The position numbers were made by a program, and so were the translations under genes. From Oasisia sp. SBJ-2009 (Eukaryota > Annelida > Polychaeta > Sabellida > Siboglinidae), in contig OZ024858.1 in assembly GCA_964017155.1 (NCBI GenBank), positions 26,108,187 to 26,172,186 on the forward strand: a stretch of 64,000 nucleotides of DNA, read 5' to 3'. Positions 58,501 to 64,000 of this stretch are shown here, piece after piece (positions within the stretch are counted from its first letter, which is position 1; the number at the start of each line of letters is the position of its first letter). The notes beneath the pieces were generated by a model. The model ran no database searches, was not told the origin of the DNA, and saw nothing but the letters and a program-made list of their open reading frames with translations.

Positions 58501-61500
58501 CTACTCATCTTATACTTGTAGTTTTGGACCGGGTGGAGTGCCGTGTCAACTCTACTCATCTTATACTTGTAGTTTTGGACCGGGTGGAGTGCCGTGTCAA
58601 CTCTACTCATCTTATACTTGTAGTTTTTGACCGGGTGGAGTGCCATGTCAACTCTACTCATCTTATACTTGTAGTTTTGGACCGGGTGGAGTGCCATGTC
58701 AACTCTACTCATCTTATACTTGTAGTTTTGGACCGAGTGGAGTGCCATGTCAACTCTACTCACTGACAGCTAATCCCACAACAGAAAAGATTGAAGACTG
58801 TCTCGTCTGTTACGGATCCTTGGTGAGTCAAATCTTGATGACAGTTTCTACATTTTTATATACATGGTTCTACTGCTGTGTGGTTTTAATTAAGAATAAA
58901 GTGTGTATGTTGCCTTCATATTCTCAGTCTTTAAAAATAATTCTCATATGCATTTTCAATCGCTAATGGAAAACTTATTAGTTACAAATTATCACATTTT
59001 ATATTTTATAAATAATCAGTATGAAAAATATTGCATTGCATTAAATGTATTTTCTGACTTACCCAGTAGATATAATTCATGTTTACAGAAAGGTTATTTT
59101 AGTAATGTTATGGGGCGTACAGTGAAGCCTCATAGGTGGAAGGTGTAAACATGGATTGAATAAAATATTTCTAGATATCACACCATTTTAGATGTGACAT
59201 TTTGTGTATTTTACAAAGTTTATGTTTACAGGAAAATCTTTATGTAATCAGAGACTATTTTCTATATTCGTATGATCAGATACAGAATGTTTCAGGATAA
59301 AATTCCAATAGAACACAAAGGTTACCGACCCAGTCTTCTTGCTCTCAAGAACAGCTGGTTGATGCGATATGACTTGGAGACAGGTGCAATGTTGGAACAA
59401 GTTTACCTCTCACCAGCACTGAAGTTTAAGTAAGTTATACAACTGCATTCAACAATGCAGCTCTAAATGCAAAACTTGTATAAAAATGAACCACAGATGT
59501 CATAATTTCCAGAATCAGCGACATGCAACATTGTTACAGTTGTATCTGTCTTAGTTATAAACAGATAATTCAGTTGCAGAAAATTTAGTTTTCTTTGCAG
59601 ATGTGATATTGAACTGAGAATGAACTGAGATTGTAGATGTATCATAGTTAATTTGTGGTGATCATTTCTGTATTTCAGGCATTTAGCATGGGACACGGCC
59701 ATGGAATATTTTGTTGCTCGAACAGTGCAGATGGATGTACGAGGCCAGTCACATCAGGTGTGTTTCACTTTCACTTTCAAAAACAAAAAGTACATCTTCT
59801 GACTGACCTCTCTCACTGTAGCACATGTTGAAGCCATGAAACGTTACAATGTTTATGTATCGATGCTGAATGTTTTGTACCATTTGCTAAATATTGCTAT
59901 CATGACTGTCTCATATCAAATACCAAGTTATCTCATCTGGGGAAGGACACTTTTTATAGTTCTGTTACAAATATTTTGCCAGTAACCATGGGAAAGGAAA
60001 TGGAAACATTTGACGTGAACTTAGCAGTTCGTCTGTTACTTGTAGACCCCAAGAACCCATTGCACAAACTCACCAACTCTCACGGCGGGCGGGTTATTGT
60101 GAGAACATCTGCGTTGATCAGCCCTAAGCAAGTGGCTAATACACACATTTACTGTATTCCATAGAGGCTATCCAAATCAAGAAAATGATGTTTTATGAGT
60201 GAAGTTTTCCGTGCAGGAAAACAAAACGCTGGTGGTGCTGGCTGTCTTCAGTGTGTTCCCACTCCAGTTTGTGGCCATGCTGGAGGTGTCCACTCATGTA
60301 AGTGAACTTGTTGGGAAGTAGTGCACTTATAAAGTTATAGAATGTTACTAATCTGGGCTATGAATACATTTAATTAACGTAACAAGACAAATTATCTGAC
60401 GTAATGTTGAACTAAGTAACTACGTATTCAGAGATTGTATGCTTATGGACTTGCTATAAATTTACAAAAAAGTTATTTATGCATTGTTCGTTTTGAAATA
60501 CCAACCGTTTTATGTGTCCGAATATATACTATACAATTACTTAGTGACTATGTTTTTTGAACAACACAAACAATTACTTTTTGCATTGTGTGTGTTCAGT
60601 CAGTTGGTTCAGATGCTTAAATATATGCCGTCATTACAGCATGTTGTGTAGTCGTATGAATTGTGTATTCAAAAGTAACAGTTGTGTTAGTTTTGAGTCT
60701 ACATTTTGACGTATTCAGTGGTATAAATGTGTACGATAGTTGGACAGGTAGATGTTTTAATTGGGCTTTATTATCAGTATTTAGAAAAAAATCAATATTT
60801 CCTTAAACGTCTTTTACTTGAAACTTTAGCAATATGACAGCTGGTTCTTATGTGTTTGGTTAAGATATCTGTATAATGTCTGTGTAGGTGTTTGATTGAG
60901 ACATCTGTAGCTGTGTGACATCTGTGTGTTTCGGTGTTTGGTTGATAAATCTGTAGCTGTGTAACATCTGTGTGTTCAGGTGTTTGATCGAGACATCTGT
61001 AGCTGTGTAACATCTGTGTGTTCAGGTGTTTGATCGAGACATCTGTAGCTGTGTGACATCTGTGTGTTCAGGTGTTTGATCGAGACATCTGTAGCTGTGT
61101 AACATCTGTGTGTTCAGGTGTTTGATCGAGACATCTGTAGCTGTGTGACATCTGTGTGTTCAGGTGTTTGATCGAGACATCTGTAGCTGTGTGACATCTG
61201 TGTGTTCAGATGTTTGATCGAGACATCTGTAGCTGTATGACATCTGTGTGTTCAGGTGTCTGGTCAAGACATCTGTAACTGTGTGACATCTGTGTGTCCA
61301 GATGTTTGGTCGAGACATCTGTAGCTGTGTGACATCTGTGTGTTTGGGTGTTTGGTCGAGACATCTGTAGCTGTGTGACATCTGTGTGTTCAGGTGTTTG
61401 GTCGAGACATCTGTATCTGCGTGACATCTGTGTGTTCAGGTGTTTGGTCGAGACATCTGTAGCTATGTGACATCTGTGTGTTCAGGTGTTTGGTCAAGAC

Positions 61501-64000
61501 ATCTGTAGCTATGTGACATCTGTGTGTTCAGGTGTTTGGTCGAGACATCTGTATCTGTGTGACATCTGTGTGTTCAGGTGTTTGATCGAGACATCTGTAG
61601 CTGTGTGACATCTGTGTGTCCAGATGTTTGGTCGAGACATCTGTAGCTGTGTGACATCTGTGTGTTCGGGTGTTTGGTCGAGACATCTGTAGCTGTGTGA
61701 CATCTGTGTGTTCAGGTGTTTGGTCGAGACATCTGTAGCTATGTAACATCTGTGTGTTCAGGTGTTTGATCGAGACATCTGTAGCTGTGTGACATCTGTG
61801 TGTCCAGATGTTTGGTCGAGACATCTGTAGCTGTGTGACATCTGTGTGTTCGGGTGTTTGGTCGAGACATCTGTAGCTGTGTGACATCTGTGTGTTCAGG
61901 TGTTTGGTCGAGACATCTGTAGCTGTGTGACATCTGTGTGTTCGGGTGTTTGGTCGAGACATCTGTAGCTGTGTGACATCTGTGTGTTCAGGTGTTTGGT
62001 CGAGACATCTGTAGCTGTGTGACATCTGTGTGTTCAAGTGTTTGGTCAAGACATCTGTAGCTGTGTGACATCTGTGTGTTCAAGTGTTTGGTCGAGACAT
62101 CTGTATCTGCGTGGCATCTGTGTGTTCAGGTGTTTGGTCGAGACATCTGTAGCTATGTGACATCTGTGTGTTCAGGTGTTTGGTCGAGACATCTGTAGCT
62201 ATGTGACATATGTGTGTTCAGGTGTTTGATCGAGACATCTGTAACTGTGTGACATCTGTGTGTTCAGGTGTTTGGTCAAGACATCTGTAGCTGTGTGACA
62301 TCTGTGTGTCCAGGTGTTTGGTCGAGACATCTGTATCTGTGTGACATCTGTGTGTTCAGATGTTTGGTCGAGACATCTGTATCTGTGTGACATCTGTGTG
62401 TTCAGGTGTTTGGTCGAGACATCTGTAGCTGTGTGACATCTGTGTGTTCAGGTGTTTGGTCGAGACATCTGTAGCTGTGTGACATCTGTATGTTCAGGTG
62501 TTTGGTCGAGACATCTGTAGCTGTGTGACATCTGTGTGTTCAGGTGTTTGGTCGAGACATCTGTAGCTGTATGACATCTGTGTGTTCAGGTGTTTGGTCG
62601 AGACATCTGTAGCTGTGTGACATCTGTGTGTTCAGGTGTTTGATCGAGACATCTGTAGCTGTGTGACATCTGTGTGTTCAGGTGTTTGGTCGAGACATCT
62701 GTAGCTGTGTGACATCTGTGTGTTCGGGTGTTTGGTCGAGACATCTGTATCTGCGTGGCATCTGTGTGTTCAGGTGTTTGGTCGAGACATCTGTAGCTGT
62801 GTGACATCTGTGTGTCCAGATGTTTGGTCGAGACATCTGTAGCTGTGTGACATCTGTGTGTTCAGGTGTTTGGTCGAGACATCTGTAGCTGTGTGACATC
62901 TGTGTGTTCAAGTGTTTGGTCAAGACATCTGTAGCTGTGTGACATCTGTGTGTTCAAGTGTTTGGTCGAGACATCTGTATCTGCGTGGCATCTGTGTGTT
63001 CAGGTGTTTGGTCGAGACATCTGTAGCTATGTGACATCTGTGTGTTCAGGTGTTTGGTCGAGACATCTGTAGCTATGTGACATATGTGTGTTCAGGTGTT
63101 TGATCGAGACATCTGTAACTGTGTGACATCTGTGTGTTCAGGTGTTTGGTCAAGACATCTGTAGCTGTGTGACATCTGTGTGTCCAGGTGTTTGGTCGAG
63201 ACATCTGTATCTGTGTGACATCTGTGTGTTCAGATGTTTGGTCGAGACATCTGTATCTGTGTGACATCTGTGTGTTCAGGTGTTTGGTCGAGACATCTGT
63301 AGCTGTGTGACATCTGTGTGTTCAGGTGTTTGGTCGAGACATCTGTAGCTGTGTGACATCTGTATGTTCAGGTGTTTGGTCGAGACATCTGTAGCTGTGT
63401 GACATCTGTGTGTTCAGGTGTTTGGTCGAGACATCTGTAGCTGTATGACATCTGTGTGTTCAGGTGTTTGGTCAAGACATCTGTAGCTGTATGACATCTG
63501 TGTGTTCAGGTGTTTGGTCGAGACATTTGTAGCTGTATGACATCTGTGTGTTCAGGTGTTTGGTCGAGACATCTGTAGCTGTGTGACATCTGTGTGTTCA
63601 GGTGTTTGGTCGAGACATCTGTAGCTGTGTGACATCTGTGTGTTCAGGTGTTTGGTCGAGACATCTGTAGCTGTATGATGTCAGATGGTCTACTTCTTGT
63701 TATGCATCAAAACAGCTTCATCAGATTCTACAGTTTTGACCACATCTTGAAGCAGGTAAAACTCTGACTGATTTGATGATAAGGATAAAAATAATTTCTA
63801 CTGCTTTATCATATACACTAAAGGGAGTTTCATTCTATCTTTTAATTATGCTATATTTTATATAAAAAAATTGCTTCATTTTTATCAATAAATACTTAAG
63901 ATATATTGACAAATATAGTATAATAAATAATATAATAATACTTCATTTTTACACTCATTTCCAGAGTATCACTGACAGGATAGTACTCGGGTCAACAGTG
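55396..64000 (+). CDS. DCAF17: DCAF17-like DDB1-CUL4-associated factor, 5' part (gene-level entry)
   Basis: Coding exons: join(55396..55500, 56947..57008, 57482..57523, 58726..58822, 59296..59429, 59679..59757, 60217..60297, 63648..63755, 63965..64000), 744 nt, 248 codons, truncated by the window end. All junctions are GT-AG and phase-consistent. The protein aligns from memory with human DCAF17 (C2orf37): KVWEKHSNQPITYE, LYFSNYTKCY, EKIEDCLV, SLLALKNSWLMRYDLETG, KHLAWDTAMEY, VLAVFSVFPLQFVAMLEV and LLLVMHQNSFIRFYSFDHIL. Human DCAF17 has about 520 residues and is a CUL4-DDB1 ubiquitin ligase receptor-type protein, nucleolar and membrane-associated. Divergent from Axin. Two exons have acceptors embedded in minisatellites. 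Confidence 0.92.
55820..56012 (+). repeat. Dispersed repeat, copy 1
   Basis: Shares with 56406-56580: a GATAAA..GTATCCT start, CCAATCAG, GCCGCCCTG, AAAAGTGCTGCCACC and ATGG followed by an AATC.AGGCTA end. Same orientation, moderately diverged. Class unknown. Confidence 0.8.
56406..56580 (+). repeat. Dispersed repeat, copy 2
   Basis: Second copy: GATAAAGAGTATCCTAAT, GCCAATCAGCGTCTCGACTG, AATGCCGCCCTGG, AAAAGTGCTGCCACCTCATG and AATCGAGGCTAC. Confidence 0.8.
56947..57008 (+). CDS. DCAF17: DCAF17 coding exon 2
   Basis: 62 nt. The acceptor is TTTTTGTACATACAG and the donor GAGGG followed by GTAAGT. It encodes KDVPFQKVWEKHSNQPITYE, matching human STKFKNVWTTHSRSPIAYE. Confidence 0.9.
57482..57523 (+). 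CDS. DCAF17: DCAF17 coding exon 3 (42 nt)
   Basis: Very short exon. The acceptor is TTTCTGTTGTAG and the donor CGTG followed by GTAAGT. It encodes GQLYFSNYTKCYT, matching human GRIYFDNYRRCVS. Confidence 0.9.
57695..58765 (+). repeat. 51-bp minisatellite duplicating the acceptor and start of DCAF17 exon 4
   Basis: Twenty units of exactly 51 bases plus one degenerate leading unit. Each runs CTCATCTTATACTTGTAG, then TTTTGGACCGGGTGGAGTGC, CATGTCAACTCTA. The last unit supplies the exon 4 acceptor (TTATACTTGTAG at 58725) and its first 37 coding bases. The unit length is 17 codons, so all copies keep the DCAF17 frame, encoding a GVPCQLYSSYTCSFGPG repeat. One unit carries a G-to-T change creating an in-frame TGA at 58628-58630. 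Long frames on both strands here are periodicity artefacts. Confidence 0.97.
58726..58822 (+). CDS. DCAF17: DCAF17 coding exon 4 (acceptor inside the 51-bp array)
   Basis: 97 nt. With this acceptor the split codon from exon 3 (TG|T) is completed and the frame runs FGPSGVPCQLYSLTA, then EKIEDCLVCYGSL, matching human PRKLYEMP...SEKIEDALLW. The donor is TCCTTG followed by GTGAGT. Identical acceptors one unit upstream (58675) would add 17 in-frame residues; those at or above 58624 would meet the TGA. Confidence 0.82.
59296..59429 (+). CDS. DCAF17: DCAF17 coding exon 5
   Basis: 134 nt. The acceptor is AGAATGTTTCAG; the earlier AG in GATACAG would shift the frame into TAA. The donor is TTTAA followed by GTAAGT. 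It encodes YRPSLLALKNSWLMRYDLET, then LEQVYLSPALKF, matching human KSSLIALTAHNWLLRI..TTGKILEKIYLASYCKF. Confidence 0.93.
59679..59757 (+). CDS. DCAF17: DCAF17 coding exon 6
   Basis: 79 nt. The acceptor is CTGTATTTCAG and the donor CATCAG followed by GTGTGT. It encodes HLAWDTAMEYFVARTVQ, matching human YLSWDTPQEVIAVKS. Confidence 0.92.
60217..60297 (+). CDS. DCAF17: DCAF17 coding exon 7
   Basis: 81 nt, phase 0 at both ends. The acceptor is TTTTCCGTGCAG and the donor ACTCAT followed by GTAAGT. It encodes LVVLAVFSVFPLQFVAMLEV, matching human LLYLAVFRVLPFSLVGILEI. Confidence 0.92.
60851..63680 (+). repeat. 46-bp minisatellite duplicating the acceptor and start of DCAF17 exon 8
   Basis: About 61 units of 46 bases: GTGTTTGGTCGAGACATCTG, TAGCTGTGTGACATCTG, TGTGTTCAG. 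The last unit flows into exon 8: TGTGTGTTCAG is its acceptor, and GTGTTTGGTCGAGACATCTG then TAGCTGT its first 27 coding bases. Earlier units are therefore copies of an intron-exon junction. 46 is not divisible by 3, so an upstream acceptor would reach a stop (CTG TAG) in the next unit. Minus-strand frames with a 46-residue period are artefacts. A 19-unit block is duplicated internally. Confidence 0.97.
63648..63755 (+). CDS. DCAF17: DCAF17 coding exon 8 (acceptor inside the 46-bp array)
   Basis: 108 nt, phase 0 at both ends. The acceptor is the final TGTGTGTTCAG of the array; the donor is AAGCAG followed by GTAAAA. It encodes VFGRDICSCMMSDGLLLVMH, then NSFIRFYSFDHILKQ, matching human IFGNVTDATLSHGILIVMYSSGLVRLYSFQTIAEQ, so VFGRDICSC is genuinely part of the protein and not repeat spill-over. 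Confidence 0.88.
63965..64000 (+). CDS. DCAF17: DCAF17 coding exon 9, start only
   Basis: The acceptor is ACACTCATTTCCAG; 12 codons (SITDRIVLGSTV) are open up to the window end, in the position of human FMQQKLDLGCAC. Truncated by the window. Confidence 0.75.

Noticed and set aside
57708..58766. Open frames of more than 340 codons on both strands
   Set aside because: They arise because a 51-bp unit is divisible by three and lacks stops. Only the last unit's first bases join DCAF17 by phase and homology.
59281..59295. Earlier acceptor for DCAF17 exon 5 (GATACAG)
   Set aside because: Using it in the required phase reads straight into TAA; the AG ten bases downstream keeps the frame and matches the family.
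60851..63680. CRISPR-like regular repeats
   Set aside because: Units are contiguous without unique spacers, lie in a eukaryotic intron and merge into a coding exon, so they are a minisatellite.

Overview
The window is animal nuclear DNA: AT-rich, with multi-exon genes, GT-AG introns of hundreds to thousands of bases, tRNA-derived SINEs, a decayed RTE-type LINE, MITE-like elements and an unusual load of tandem minisatellites. It contains three gene loci, recognised from protein family memory plus exon-by-exon phase checks. Nothing points to bacteria or a virus. The Axin retains every hallmark of the bilaterian protein (tankyrase motif, RGS, GSK3- and beta-catenin-binding helices, His-rich tract, DIX), and CEP112 and DCAF17 homologues are present. 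This suits a non-ecdysozoan invertebrate, perhaps a marine lophotrochozoan; the species itself is inference only.

Layout: (1) 1-11253, plus strand: the last three coding exons of a CEP112-like centrosomal coiled-coil gene, in introns full of minisatellites. (2) 11254-17954: convergent intergenic or 3'UTR interval with a CpG-richer block near 13.5-14.7 kb and a 33-bp minisatellite. (3) 17955-42294, minus strand: a complete Axin coding region in ten coding exons, 979 codons plus stop, all junction phases consistent, with candidate non-coding first exons near 43.8 and 48.2 kb. (4) 42360-55395: the 5' region of Axin and spacer to the next gene, with SINEs, a MITE, a CpG-rich block, a LINE fragment, an 8-bp CpG-bearing array and a foldback element. 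(5) 55396-64000, plus strand: the first nine coding exons (248 codons) of DCAF17, truncated by the window end.

The genes do not form a pathway. Axin is the scaffold of the beta-catenin destruction complex; CEP112 is centrosomal; DCAF17 is a substrate-receptor-type partner of CUL4-DDB1 ligase. Axin beside CEP112 recalls the AXIN2-CEP112 neighbourhood of human 17q24.

The most unusual feature is that several minisatellites sit exactly on splice junctions and duplicate them. A 62-bp array repeats a CEP112 splice donor six times. A 51-bp array repeats the acceptor and first coding bases of DCAF17 exon 4 twenty times, every unit divisible by three. A 46-bp array repeats the acceptor and first 27 coding bases of DCAF17 exon 8 about sixty times. 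Two further arrays end just upstream of CEP112 acceptors and consist of branch-point-like TTGAC words. A second theme is a set of TCF/LEF-type motifs in GC-richer islands of the Axin introns, a possible Wnt feedback input.
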